Notes: generated from the sequence alone by a model not told the origin. Shown: positions 33,691 to 43,374, counted from the stretch's first letter. The stretch: 64,000 bases of DNA from Actinotalea sp. JY-7876 (GCF_014042015.1 NZ_CP059493.1:124001-188000); one strand, 5' to 3'. Numbers and translations are program-made.

Positions 33691-36600
33691 ATGTCGACGC
33701 TCGACACCCCGCTGACGGACTCCGAGCGCCTCGGCCGCGGCCTCGCGCTGCTCGGCACCGCGCTCCAGCCGTGGGTCGACGCGGAGATGTCAGCGGCCGC
33801 GCCTGCCGACCAGGACTGGGCAGCCGTCTACGGGGCCTCCGAGTCCGCCCGCCGCGGCCACGCCGTCACGGTCGACCCCCGAGAACCGCGCACCCTCCTG
33901 CGGATCGTCCGCCACACGCGCGACGTCTTCCCGCTCGAGCCCGCGCAGCACGCCTGGCTCGACCAGCTCATCGCGGCGACCAACCGCTGGGCGCACGTGC
34001 CGGACCTCGACCGCGCGGAGGTCGACGACGTCCTCGACACCATGGCCCTGCTGTTCGAGTCCCTCGCGATGGACGACGCCGCTGCGGAGGTCCGCGCCCT
34101 GCGCCCCGCCGCCCAGCCGCCCGCGCCCACCACCCCGCAGGACGACGACGTCGTCTCCCTCGCCCCCGCCCGCACTCAGACCCCACCCGCCCCCGGCTTC
34201 CGCCACCTCACCACCGCCGTCGGCCCGCTCGACGTCACCGTCACCTACCGCGAGGCGCTCAACTACGCCCTCGTCACCAACCGCGTCTCCCCGGTCCTCG
34301 GCATCCGCCTCACCAACCACGGCACGGCCCCCGCCGACCCCGGCCCCCTCAGCCTGACGATCGAGCCCTGGACCGACACCCACGTCGCCGAGCCGCTGGT
34401 CGTCGGGCCCGGCCTGGTCGCCCCCGGCGAGACGATCGACGTCCCCACGCACCTCACGGCCTGGCAGCTGAGCCCGTCGGCCTTCGTCCACCTCGACGAG
34501 TCGATCACCACCCGCCTGACGCTCACCCTCGGCGACGCGCAGCAGACCGACCTCATCCGCCTCCTGCCGCCGGACGAGTGGTGGGCCGCGTCCATCCCCG
34601 AGGCCCTGGCCGCGCACGTCCGCCCCAACGACGCCGCCGTCGCCGCGCTCCTCGCCGAGGCCGCCCAACGACTCCAGGCCGCCACCGGACGCGGCGCGCT
34701 CGACGGCTACCAGGGCGGCGAGGAGCGCGCGGTCGCCATCGCCCGCGCCGTCTACGAGGCGATGACGGCGCGCGAGATCCGCTACATCCAGGCCCCGGCG
34801 TCGTTCGAGGGCACCGGCCAGCGCATCCGCTCGCACGGCGAGGTGCTCGACGGACGCTGGGGCAACTGCCTCGACCTCGCGTGCGCCTACGCGGCCGCAC
34901 TCGAGTCCGCCGGCCTGCATCCCGTGATCGTCACCACCCGCAACCACGCCGTCGCGGGCTACCTCGTCACCGACAGCCAGCTCCCGCTCGTCGCGGTCAG
35001 CGACCCCGGCACCATCGGCCTGCTCATGGACGCCGGCGTCGTCGAGACCGTCGAGCTCACCGGTGCCACCGCGGCGATGCCGTTCGACGACGCCCTTGCG
35101 GCCACCGACCCGTGGTGGACCCGACGCCTCGACGAGGTGAGCCACGTGCTCGACGTCGTCGCCGCGCACCGGCGCGTGCGGCCGCTGCCGACCGTGCGGC
35201 GCGACGGCGAGACGGTCGTCGTCGAGGTGGAGGTCGAGCGTGCCGAGGCCCGCCGGCGGATCCGCGGCGAGACGACGCCCGCGATGCCCGTCGAGGACCG
35301 GCCCGTGCGCATCGAGGCGTGGCGGCGCTCGCTGCTCGACCTCACCCTGCGCAACCCGCTGCTCAACCTCGCGGCCGCGCGCAGCGGCGCGCCGGTCCAC
35401 GTGCCGCACGGCGCGCTCGCGACGCTCGAGGACCTGGTCGCTGGCGGCCAGACCCTCACGCTGGTCCCGCACGACCAGATCGAGCAGATCCATGTCCAGC
35501 AGGGCGCGCGCTCGGCGCAGGACATCGACCCCGACGTCGTCCGCCGCATCCTGGTCGAGGAGTCGTGCGCCTACGTCGGCCTGGCGACCGCCGCGTACGC
35601 CGCGCGCATGCGGAGCCTGTCCCGGCGCGCGCGCACCGCGATCGAGGAGACCGGCGCCAACAACCTCTACCTCGCCCTCGGCGCGCTGACCTGGACCGAG
35701 CGCAGCAAGACCGTCCGCGCACCACTGTTCCTCGTCCCCGTCACGCTCGTCGGCGGCCGCGGCGCGCTGTGGCGCCTGCGCATGGACGAGACCGGCACGA
35801 TCGTCCCCAACCACTGCCTCATCGAGAAGCTCCGCGTCAGCCGCGGCATCGTCGTGCCCGAGCTGCTCGACCCCGGCCAGGACGGCGAGGGCATCGACCT
35901 GCCGCGCGCGCTCCAGGCCGTCCGCGCCGCGATCCTCTCCAGCGGGCACGGCGACTTCGCGCTCGAGGAGACCGCGACCGTCGCGATGTTCGCGTTCTCC
36001 ACGCTCGAGATGTGGAAGGACCTCACGGAGAGCTGGCGGTCGTTCGTCGAGCGCCCCGTCGTCCGGCACCTCGTCGAGACACCCGGCGTCCCGTTCCTCG
36101 ACGCGGCGCCTGAGCCCGCGCCCGACCCCACCGCCGAGGCCACGACCTTCCTGCCCGTCCCCGCCGACGGCTCGCAGATCGAGGCCGTCCGCTGGGCGCG
36201 CGCCGGACGCTCCTTCGTGCTCGAGGGCCCGCCCGGCACCGGCAAGTCGCAGACCATCACCAACCTCATCGCCGACTGCCTCGCGCACGGGCGCAGCGTC
36301 CTGTTCGTCGCCGAGAAGCAGGCGGCGCTCGACGTCGTCAGGCGCCGCCTGGACGACGTCGGCCTCGGTGTGTTCAGCCTCGACCTGCACGGCCGCAACC
36401 AGACGATCAGCGCCGTGCGCGCCCAGCTCCAGGCCGCGATCGGGCACGACGCCGAGCGCTCCGCCTCGTGGGAGACCCTGCGCGACAGCTACCGCTCGCT
36501 CACCGACAACCTCAGCCGCTACCCCCGCCAGCTCCACGACGAGGGCCCGGTCGGGCTGTCCGCGTGGGACGCGCGCCAGGTCGCCCTGAGCCTGCGCGAG

Positions 36601-39600
36601 CGCGCCGACGTGCCCGACGACGCCCTCCCGCAGCTCCCCACGACGCTCGTCCTGGGCGCGGTCCCGGCGGCGGACGTGTACGACGCCGCCCGCGACCTCG
36701 CCCACGCGCTGCACGACCTGGGCGGCGCGCCCGCCGCGCACCCGTGGCGCCTCGCCGGGCTCACCGGCCCCGAGGCCGTCGTCCCGCAGCGCGTCGCCGC
36801 GGCCGTCGACGAGGTGATCGCGGCCGACGCCGCCCTCGCGGCCTCGCCCCTGCGGCCGCTGCTCGACCTCGCGACGACGCCCGAGCAGGTCGACCACGTC
36901 GCGGAGTGGCTCGACGCGAGCGCGGGGGAGCGGCTCGCGCCCACCGCCGAGGCGCGGCGGCTCGTGGGCCCGGGCTGGGCCGAGCATGCCGAACAGGTCC
37001 GGCAGGCGTTCGACCAGCACCGCGCCACCTACGCCGGCGCGCTCGGCCCGTTCGCGCCCGCCGTCATGGCGCTCGACCTCGACGCCGCGCTCGCGGCCTC
37101 GACCGCGGCCGACGCCTCCTTCTTCCTCGGCCGCGGCAAGCGTCGGCGCGCCGCGCTCGCCCTGGTCGCGGGCGCCGTTCGGCCGGACGCCGAGGTGCCG
37201 CTCAAGCAGCTCACCCCGCTGCTCACCGGACTGGTCGCTGCCCGCGCCGCGGGGGAGCGGCTCGCCCAGCACATCGGGGCCCTGCCCGGCCTGCTGCTGC
37301 CCTTCGGCTGGAACCCCCTCGACGTCGAGGCGCACGTCCCGGTCGAGCACGCGATCCGCCGGTGGGGCGCGACCGCCGACCTCGCCCGCCTGGGCGGCCG
37401 GGCCGTGGACGACGCGACCGAGGCCGTCGTCGACCGCGCGCACGACCTGCCATGGGGCACGGTCGAGGCGATCCGCCGCCTGGCGGCCGCGTGGCACGAC
37501 GCGGCCTCCGCGCTGCGCGCGACCCCGGAGGACCTCGCCTCCTGGCTCGCGGGGCGAGGCCTGTCGGCCGGGCTCGCCGCCGACGGCCCGCGGTGGCAGG
37601 CCGACGCGCGCTCCGGCGCCCTCGTGCAGCTCCAGCGCTGGGCGCGCGTGCGCGGCGCGATCGCGGCGTTCGACGCGTGGGGAGCCCCCGACGTCGGGCG
37701 CCTGGTCCGCGCCGGCGTCCTCGACGGGGACCGCGCCGAGGACGCCGTCCGCCTCGCCTACGCGCAGACGGTCGTCGCCGAGCGGCTCGACGCCACCGGT
37801 CTGCGCACCTTCGACGAGCGCCACCGCTCGCGGCTGACGGGCCGGTTCCTGGACACGGGAGAGGACGTGCGCGAGCGCATGCGCGTCGAGCTGCCCGCGC
37901 GCATCGTCGCCGCCCGCACCTTCGACCCGCGGGCCCGCGCCGGCCGCAGCGCCGAGCTCATGGCGCAGCTCGGCCGCCGCCGCGGCGGCCTGACGATCCG
38001 CCAGCTGCTCGCGCGCTACGGCTCGATCATCACCGAGGTCACGCCGTGCCTGCTGATGAGCCCGAGCTCGGTCGCCCGCTTCCTGCCGACGGACGGCACC
38101 GGGTTCGACGTCGTCGTGTTCGACGAGGCGTCGCAGATCCGCGTCGCCGAGTCCGTGGGCGCGATGGGCCGCGGCGCGTCGGTGATCGTCGTCGGCGACT
38201 CCAAGCAGATGCCGCCCACGTCGATGTTCGACTCCGCGCCGCCGAGCGAGGGCGACCCCGTCGAGGACGTCACCGTGCCCGCGGACATGGAGAGCATCCT
38301 CGGGGAGGCCAAGGAGTCCCGGCTGCCGAGCCTGTCGCTGACCTGGCACTACCGCAGCCGCGAGGAGTCGCTCATCGCCTTCTCCAACCGCGCCTACTAC
38401 GACAACCGCCTCGCGAGCTTCCCGACGCCGCCAGGCCGCCGCGAGGGTCTCGGCGTCTCCTGGCGCAAGGTCGACGGCGTCTGGGAGGGCGGCGCCCGCG
38501 GCGCCCGGGTCAACCGCGCGGAGGCCGCCGCGGTGCTCGACGAGGTCGCGGCGCTCCTGCGGCAGGACGCGCAGCGGTCGATCGGCGTCGTCACGTTCAA
38601 CACGCAGCAGCGCGAGCTCGTCCTCGACCTGCTCGAGGGCTCGGGGGACGCGCTGATCGAGGCGGCGCTCGCGCGCGAGGAGGAGCCGCTGTTCGTCAAG
38701 AACCTGGAGAACGTCCAGGGCGACGAGCGCGACGTCGTCATCTTCACGCTCGCGTTCGCCAAGGACACCCGCGGCCGGGTGCCGCTCAACTGGGGCCCGC
38801 TGACGCGCAGCGGCGGGGAACGCCGGCTCAACGTCGCAGTGACGCGTGCCAAGGAGCGCGTCATCGTGCTCTCGTCGTTCGAGCCGGAGGAACTCGATCT
38901 GTCCGGCTCGTCCTCGCGGGGCCTCGCGGACCTGCGCGACTACCTCGTCCTGGCCAAGCACGGTGCCCGGCGCGCCGGCCTGGTGCGCGAGCGAGGGCGG
39001 GACCTGCACCTCGACGAGGTCGCGGCCGCCCTGCGCGACGCCGGGCTGGAGGTCCTCACGCATGTCGGCCTCTCGGACTTCACGGTCGAGCTCGCGGTGC
39101 GCGCGGCGCCCGACCTGCCGTGGGTCGCCGTGCTCCTCGACGGTCCCGCCTGGGCGCGCCGTACCACTGTCACCGACCGCGAAGGCCTCCCGCGCACCGT
39201 GCTCGAAGGCGCGATGGGCTGGGCGCGCGTGGTGCGGGTGTGGCTGCCGACCTGGCTGCGCGAGCCCGACGCCGTCGTGCACGCGGTCGTGGAGGCGGCC
39301 CGCCGCCCGGAGGCGCGCGAGCCGGCGCTCGCGGTGCGCCGCGCGGAGCCCGAGCACGTCGCGGTCGGCATCCAGGACACCGGGGCCTTCGGGGAGACGG
39401 CGCCGATCCAGGACACCGTCGTCGGTGTCCCGGACAGCGCGACGGTGCAGGACGTCCAGGACCTCGCGCCGCCCCCGGACGCCACGGCCCCGGCACCCTC
39501 GGGCACCGCCTACGTGCCCGCGTCCGAGGAACCACGCGGCACGGTCACCGTCCTCGACAACCTCCACCGCGCGCACGACCGCAAGCGCGTCGTGATCGAG

Positions 39601-40056
39601 ATCGACGACGTCCTGGCAACCGAGGGCCCGATGCTCATGGACCGCCTCGTCGGCGTCGTCGCCCGGCGCTTCGGACTCACCGCGGTCCGCGAGGCGCGCC
39701 GCCGGAGCCTGGCCGCCGTCGTCCCGCCCGACCGCGTCGAGCACGCGCCCAACGGCGACGTCGTCGTCTGGCCGCACGGCGCCGACCGCCGCACCTGGGC
39801 CCTGGTCCGCGTCCCGCACGTCGGGGGGCGCGACCTCGCCGAGGTGGCCTACCCCGAGCTCCGCGCCGCGATGGTGCACATCGCACGCGGCGCCCACGGC
39901 ATCGGGCGCGAGGACCTGCTCCGCGCGACCGCGCAGGTCTTCGGCGTCGCCCGCCTCGCGTCGAGGACCCGCCCCCGCCTCGAGGCGGTCCTGGCGGCCG
40001 CCCTCGACGAAGCCGCTCTGATCGAGCGCGACGGCCTCGTGGTGGCCGCCCCGTGA
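33691..40056 (+). CDS. Giant HEPN / transglutaminase-like / DUF4011-type SF1 helicase with DUF3320 end
   Basis: Protein of 2,121 residues. Residues 1-135 fit a Swt1-type HEPN domain (TNRWAH at 97-102, the R-x-x-H position of HEPN ribonucleases). About 370-445 holds a transglutaminase-like core (GNCLDLA Cys393, RNHAVAGY His419, SDP Asp438). About 540-830 matches the DUF4011 module (WRRSLLDLTLRNPLLNL). A COG1112-type SF1 helicase follows: Walker A GPPGTGKS 846-853, FDEASQI with DEAS 1478-1481, VGDSKQMPPTS, LTWHYRSREESLI, NVQGDERDVVIF and NVAVTRAKERVIV. The C-terminal 450 residues contain DUF3320-like sequence. The expected MTES_1575/Vsr-like nuclease between helicase and DUF3320 looks weak or degenerate. 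The gene is coupled (GTGA) to 40053-40871. Related helicases occur in defence islands. Confidence 0.82.
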   Translation: MSTLDTPLTDSERLGRGLALLGTALQPWVDAEMSAAAPADQDWAAVYGASESARRGHAVTVDPREPRTLLRIVRHTRDVFPLEPAQHAWLDQLIAATNRWAHVPDLDRAEVDDVLDTMALLFESLAMDDAAAEVRALRPAAQPPAPTTPQDDDVVSLAPARTQTPPAPGFRHLTTAVGPLDVTVTYREALNYALVTNRVSPVLGIRLTNHGTAPADPGPLSLTIEPWTDTHVAEPLVVGPGLVAPGETIDVPTHLTAWQLSPSAFVHLDESITTRLTLTLGDAQQTDLIRLLPPDEWWAASIPEALAAHVRPNDAAVAALLAEAAQRLQAATGRGALDGYQGGEERAVAIARAVYEAMTAREIRYIQAPASFEGTGQRIRSHGEVLDGRWGNCLDLACAYAAALESAGLHPVIVTTRNHAVAGYLVTDSQLPLVAVSDPGTIGLLMDAGVVETVELTGATAAMPFDDALAATDPWWTRRLDEVSHVLDVVAAHRRVRPLPTVRRDGETVVVEVEVERAEARRRIRGETTPAMPVEDRPVRIEAWRRSLLDLTLRNPLLNLAAARSGAPVHVPHGALATLEDLVAGGQTLTLVPHDQIEQIHVQQGARSAQDIDPDVVRRILVEESCAYVGLATAAYAARMRSLSRRARTAIEETGANNLYLALGALTWTERSKTVRAPLFLVPVTLVGGRGALWRLRMDETGTIVPNHCLIEKLRVSRGIVVPELLDPGQDGEGIDLPRALQAVRAAILSSGHGDFALEETATVAMFAFSTLEMWKDLTESWRSFVERPVVRHLVETPGVPFLDAAPEPAPDPTAEATTFLPVPADGSQIEAVRWARAGRSFVLEGPPGTGKSQTITNLIADCLAHGRSVLFVAEKQAALDVVRRRLDDVGLGVFSLDLHGRNQTISAVRAQLQAAIGHDAERSASWETLRDSYRSLTDNLSRYPRQLHDEGPVGLSAWDARQVALSLRERADVPDDALPQLPTTLVLGAVPAADVYDAARDLAHALHDLGGAPAAHPWRLAGLTGPEAVVPQRVAAAVDEVIAADAALAASPLRPLLDLATTPEQVDHVAEWLDASAGERLAPTAEARRLVGPGWAEHAEQVRQAFDQHRATYAGALGPFAPAVMALDLDAALAASTAADASFFLGRGKRRRAALALVAGAVRPDAEVPLKQLTPLLTGLVAARAAGERLAQHIGALPGLLLPFGWNPLDVEAHVPVEHAIRRWGATADLARLGGRAVDDATEAVVDRAHDLPWGTVEAIRRLAAAWHDAASALRATPEDLASWLAGRGLSAGLAADGPRWQADARSGALVQLQRWARVRGAIAAFDAWGAPDVGRLVRAGVLDGDRAEDAVRLAYAQTVVAERLDATGLRTFDERHRSRLTGRFLDTGEDVRERMRVELPARIVAARTFDPRARAGRSAELMAQLGRRRGGLTIRQLLARYGSIITEVTPCLLMSPSSVARFLPTDGTGFDVVVFDEASQIRVAESVGAMGRGASVIVVGDSKQMPPTSMFDSAPPSEGDPVEDVTVPADMESILGEAKESRLPSLSLTWHYRSREESLIAFSNRAYYDNRLASFPTPPGRREGLGVSWRKVDGVWEGGARGARVNRAEAAAVLDEVAALLRQDAQRSIGVVTFNTQQRELVLDLLEGSGDALIEAALAREEEPLFVKNLENVQGDERDVVIFTLAFAKDTRGRVPLNWGPLTRSGGERRLNVAVTRAKERVIVLSSFEPEELDLSGSSSRGLADLRDYLVLAKHGARRAGLVRERGRDLHLDEVAAALRDAGLEVLTHVGLSDFTVELAVRAAPDLPWVAVLLDGPAWARRTTVTDREGLPRTVLEGAMGWARVVRVWLPTWLREPDAVVHAVVEAARRPEAREPALAVRRAEPEHVAVGIQDTGAFGETAPIQDTVVGVPDSATVQDVQDLAPPPDATAPAPSGTAYVPASEEPRGTVTVLDNLHRAHDRKRVVIEIDDVLATEGPMLMDRLVGVVARRFGLTAVREARRRSLAAVVPPDRVEHAPNGDVVVWPHGADRRTWALVRVPHVGGRDLAEVAYPELRAAMVHIARGAHGIGREDLLRATAQVFGVARLASRTRPRLEAVLAAALDEAALIERDGLVVAAP

Positions 40057-40871
40057 GCAGCGCCGTGGCCGACGCCCCGGCGGAGGTCGCCCAGCCGCAC
40101 CTCAGGCTCGAGGTCACCCTGGGGGTGACCGCCCTCGCGATCGAGCACCCGCCCGCCATCCAGCACGCCCTCGCGTGGCTGACCCGCCACACCACGGTCG
40201 CAGCGAGTCCCGAGGCTGCCGTCGGCGCGGTCCTCTACCGGGACGAGGTGCTCGTCATGCGTGCCCTCGGTGCACGCCTCCTCGCCATGCTCGCCGAGCT
40301 GCCACGGGCCTCGACGACGGCCTGCAGGGTGCACCCCCGGTGGGCGGAGGTCGTGTGCGCCGCCCGGCGGGCGCGCTCGGTGATCGACCGCAACGGCGGC
40401 ATCCGGCTTCCGCAGGCCGGCCTCCTGGCGTGGCTCGCGGACCCTCCGCTGCGCCGTTCCCCCGACGCCGACGGGAGGCACGGCGCGACGGCCGACGACG
40501 TCAGCCGCCTCGTCCTGGGCATGGCGGACGACGCGGGCCTCTGGGAGATCGAGTCCGACCTCAGCGTCTACTTCTTCGGCATGGGCGAGGCGGTGCTTCG
40601 GCGGGCGATCGTCGAGGTGGTCGCAGGGTTGGTCCGTGCCGGCCTGCTCACCGTCGAGCGGCATGTCTGGGCCGACGTCGACCTGCACCCGGTCCCGGAC
40701 GCCGAGCTGGCGACCGTGCTCGACGACGACCGCTACTGGACGGCGCCGGACCACGGCGACCCGGCGCTCGCGATCAACGCGACCGAGGCGGGCCACGCGC
40801 ACCGCAGGGGCCCGGCGCGCGGCACCTTCCCGCGCCCGGGCAGCCCTCCGGCGACGACGGCTCACCGCTGA
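40053..40871 (+). CDS. Fusion of two immunity-like domains, coupled to the giant helicase
   Basis: Protein of 272 residues starting with a GTG that overlaps the helicase stop (GTGA). Residues about 25-125 resemble the SCO4402-like protein at 62815-63204 (PEAAVGAVLYRDEVLVMRAL against PEAMVGVTVFADEVAVLGHL; RNGG at the end of both). Residues about 155-255 resemble the toxin 1 partner at 15914-16285 (DDAGLWEI, GLLTV, VPDAELATVLDDDRYW, LAINATEAGHAH, GPARG). The two relatives sit directly behind two related toxins. The fusion could be a double immunity protein, or both families may instead share a binding role used with the helicase. The C-terminus is Pro/Thr-rich. Confidence 0.7.
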   Translation: MSSAVADAPAEVAQPHLRLEVTLGVTALAIEHPPAIQHALAWLTRHTTVAASPEAAVGAVLYRDEVLVMRALGARLLAMLAELPRASTTACRVHPRWAEVVCAARRARSVIDRNGGIRLPQAGLLAWLADPPLRRSPDADGRHGATADDVSRLVLGMADDAGLWEIESDLSVYFFGMGEAVLRRAIVEVVAGLVRAGLLTVERHVWADVDLHPVPDAELATVLDDDRYWTAPDHGDPALAINATEAGHAHRRGPARGTFPRPGSPPATTAHR

Positions 40872-40961
40872 GGTGACGCGGCAGCGTCGCTATCCGACGC
40901 TCACGCGCCCCCTGCCCCTACCTGCTTCCGCTGATCGCCCCGCAGCGCGCTCCGGCCCCTG

Positions 40962-41861
40962 TCATCCCAGCCAGGTGGTCGATCGTCGCGCGGCCTCGAA
41001 GACGCGGTCGATCGCCTCGAGATCGAGGACCTCCGGTCGTCGCTCGAGCCACTTGCCGATGGCCCTTCGGTAGACCACGTGCGCACCCTCCGGCGCCTTC
41101 TTGATGGTGATGTCGGCTGCGCCCACCGGGACGACCACGCCGACCGCCTCGACAGGGACGCCGGCGGCCGCGGTCAGGAGCCTCGACGCGCGAGCCGCCT
41201 CGTGGCGGCTGTTGCGCAGGTACGGCTGCTTCTGACCGTTGACCATGAACGTCGTGCCCGCGACCCAGATCTTCGCGCCGGGATGGTGCTTGGCGTTCAG
41301 CGTGAAGACTCCGCCCGGGCCGATCACAACGTGATCGATGTCAGATCCGTTCACGCCGACCGGCACTGCGTGGAGCGCACGCCAGCGCGCGTCCTTCTTG
41401 ACCAGCCTCGCGAGACGGGCCGCGACCATCTCCTCACCGTCCGCGCCGATCCGCCACGCCCGCTCGTCGGTGTGCACCCGCAGGACGCGCGCGACGAACG
41501 TCCGCACCGGCGCGGCGTGCTTGAGAGCGATCGCCTGTTCGCGGGCCGCTTGGCCGGCTCGTCGCTCGGCGAGGTCGTTCCAGACCGGCTCCTGCGCCGC
41601 CACCGACGACTCGGTGATGACCGTGACCCCGGCGTTCGTGGACGGCGCGGGGGAGGCCTGCTGAGCTGGTTCCGGGACCGCGGCGCGCCAGCCCGCGACG
41701 GCTGCCTCCACCGCTGCACGGTCGGCGTCGTCGTCGACGGTGACGACCCCGGTGGCCAGGTCGCACCATCCCATCCGTCGCTCGTCAGGAGCGGTGACGT
41801 AGAGGCGGTCCTTCCCGTACTTGCGCCACCGCACGACGCTCAGCTCCCTCAGATCGCTCAT
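40962..41861 (-). CDS. Stand-alone NERD-domain protein
   Basis: Protein of 299 residues. Residues about 135-250 form a NERD nuclease-related domain: IGADGEEMVAARL, SDIDHVVIGPGGVFTLNAKHH and KQPYLRNSRHEAARASRLL. The N-terminal part (VVRWRKYGKDRLYV, then GWCDLATGVVTVDDD) looks like a small beta domain. A usual NERD acidic residue before the lysine is Asn here (LNAKHH), as in several stand-alone actinobacterial NERD proteins. GGGGGAG precedes the ATG at 41861, which is preferred over an upstream frame start. It converges with the helicase partner gene. Action on DNA ends or modified DNA is an inference. Confidence 0.8.
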   Translation of the reverse strand: MSDLRELSVVRWRKYGKDRLYVTAPDERRMGWCDLATGVVTVDDDADRAAVEAAVAGWRAAVPEPAQQASPAPSTNAGVTVITESSVAAQEPVWNDLAERRAGQAAREQAIALKHAAPVRTFVARVLRVHTDERAWRIGADGEEMVAARLARLVKKDARWRALHAVPVGVNGSDIDHVVIGPGGVFTLNAKHHPGAKIWVAGTTFMVNGQKQPYLRNSRHEAARASRLLTAAAGVPVEAVGVVVPVGAADITIKKAPEGAHVVYRRAIGKWLERRPEVLDLEAIDRVFEAARRSTTWLG

Positions 41862-42034
41862 GGTCTCCCCCTGGTGTTCGCGCCGAGCGCCGACGCGATA
41901 GCGCTCGCGCCGTTGACGCGGCATCGACATCCCCGGGGTTCGACGTGACGGCGTGCACGTCAGGTCACCCGTTCGGCGCATCACCGGCCCCGCCGGCCGT
42001 GCCGCTCATGCCACGGCAGCGGGTGCCGCTCTGC

Positions 42035-43105
42035 TCACCCCTGCGATGCGGTCACGTGGGCGACGCGCCACCGGGCGCCGTCGTGCGTCACGGTGATCGC
42101 GTAGTACCAGTGGCGTCGCGTCGGTGAGGAAGGGCCCTCGTCATAGACGGCGAGGCGGCTCAGGTCGGTCCCCTCGACCAGGTGGAAGTTCACCATGACC
42201 CAGGTGTCGGAGGCGCCGCCAGGCATCGCCGACGCGACGACGACGCGGTCGTCGGCTGGCGTCGGCGACGTCCGCCATTGCGCGAGCGCGTCCTCGATCA
42301 ACGAGCCACACGTCTCGCAGGACGGGTCGGTGAGGTCACGCATCGCGACGTCGTCGCCCGTCGCCCGCACGTATCGGTCGAGGTGGGCGTAGTGGGCGGC
42401 GGTGCTGATGCCGTCGCTCCAGCTGTCGCTGTCGAGCTCCGTCGGCGGTCCGCTGTAGGCGGCAGCCAGGGGTGGCCCACCGTCGGGCCCCGGCCTCTGG
42501 ACGGTCGCGGAGTCGAGTCCGCGCAACATCCAACGGCCCTCCTCGAGCACGACGGCGGCCGCCACCGCGTAGGTCCCACCCGGGCCCGTGTCGACGACGG
42601 TGCCGTGGGCGTCGAGCTCCTGGCTCGGCGTCGTGACGACGCGACCCAAGACGGAGAAGAAGTCGTCACTGACACGGATCGCGTGCGCCACGTGCAGTCG
42701 CGAGGTCGCCCCGCTGGGCACCCGACCTTCCGCGTGGGCGGCGCGAGCCTGCTCCGCGACGTGCGCGCAGTACCCGCACTCGGGGTGGCTGAGCTGCTCC
42801 CAGGCCTGCAGGTCACCGGTGTCGTGGGTGTAGTCGGCAACCGCCAGCGCGTACTCCAGGAAGATGCCGCCCGACTCGTCGGCGGTGACGTCCAGCTGGG
42901 CGGGTGGCTCCGGCCGCACCGTGTGGTGCACCAGCTCGGGCGCCTTGTCCCGCGCCTCGTCGACGGTGAAGACGGGTACGGCCGGCTCGCTAGGGCGCGG
43001 CACTGGCGATGGTGCGGCATTGCCGCATGCGACGAGCGCCACCGCGAGCACGGCGGCGCCGACCGCCGCGAGCCGATGGCGTTCGGTCCTGGGCGAAAGG
43101 CGCAT
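42035..43105 (-). CDS. Lipoprotein with two DUF6318-like domains
   Basis: Protein of 356 residues with a lipoprotein signal (VLAVALVAC, Cys27) and a short Pro-rich linker. Two similar domains follow. The first has LEYALAVADYTHDTGDLQAW and HPECGYC. The second has HYAHLDRYVRATGDD and DPSCETC. Each domain therefore carries the CxxC seen once in the duplicated lipoproteins at 11571-12170 and 13498-14097. A second, internal duplication of the same module can explain this. The domains end with NTF2-like strands (GRWMLRGLDSA and ARWRVAHVT). The function is unknown; it should sit on the outer membrane face. The ATG at 43105 fits the signal peptide. Confidence 0.75.
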   Translation of the reverse strand: MRLSPRTERHRLAAVGAAVLAVALVACGNAAPSPVPRPSEPAVPVFTVDEARDKAPELVHHTVRPEPPAQLDVTADESGGIFLEYALAVADYTHDTGDLQAWEQLSHPECGYCAHVAEQARAAHAEGRVPSGATSRLHVAHAIRVSDDFFSVLGRVVTTPSQELDAHGTVVDTGPGGTYAVAAAVVLEEGRWMLRGLDSATVQRPGPDGGPPLAAAYSGPPTELDSDSWSDGISTAAHYAHLDRYVRATGDDVAMRDLTDPSCETCGSLIEDALAQWRTSPTPADDRVVVASAMPGGASDTWVMVNFHLVEGTDLSRLAVYDEGPSSPTRRHWYYAITVTHDGARWRVAHVTASQG

Positions 43106-43268
43106 GTCGGGCACCGTAGGCCAGGGCAGTGGTCCTCGGAGTGCCCTGTGGACAACTGTCCGACCCGTCCCGTGGGGCTCCCGGCGGTAGCCGTGCAGGG
43201 CGCCGCCCGCGCACCTCTCCTCCTTCCGGCCGATCAGCCCTACCCACCGCTGCCCTTCCATCGGTGAC

Positions 43269-43374
43269 GTGCCGAACCATCTGGCGCGCGACCTGCACGA
43301 CACGGTCGCGCACCACGTCTCCGCGATCGCCGTGCGCGCGCAGGCCGGACTCGCCGTCGCGCCCTCGGTACCGC
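43269..43374 (+). pseudogene. Sensor histidine kinase fragment (HisKA_3 dimerisation helix)
   Basis: The frame encodes LARDLHDTVAHHVSAIAV followed by RAQAGLAVAPS. This is the phospho-acceptor helix of NarL/LiaS-type kinases (R-x-L-H-D-T-V-A-H-H). It has no sensor part before it and no ATPase domain after it; similarity ends at about 43365. It starts near a GTG in an intergenic region and so is a relic, not a gene. Confidence 0.7.

Noticed and set aside
33790-39897. A minus-strand open frame of 2,035 codons opposite the giant helicase
   Set aside because: It has no domain pattern and is rich in Arg, Gly, Asp and Val. The plus strand carries ordered SF1 helicase motifs, so this is a shadow frame.
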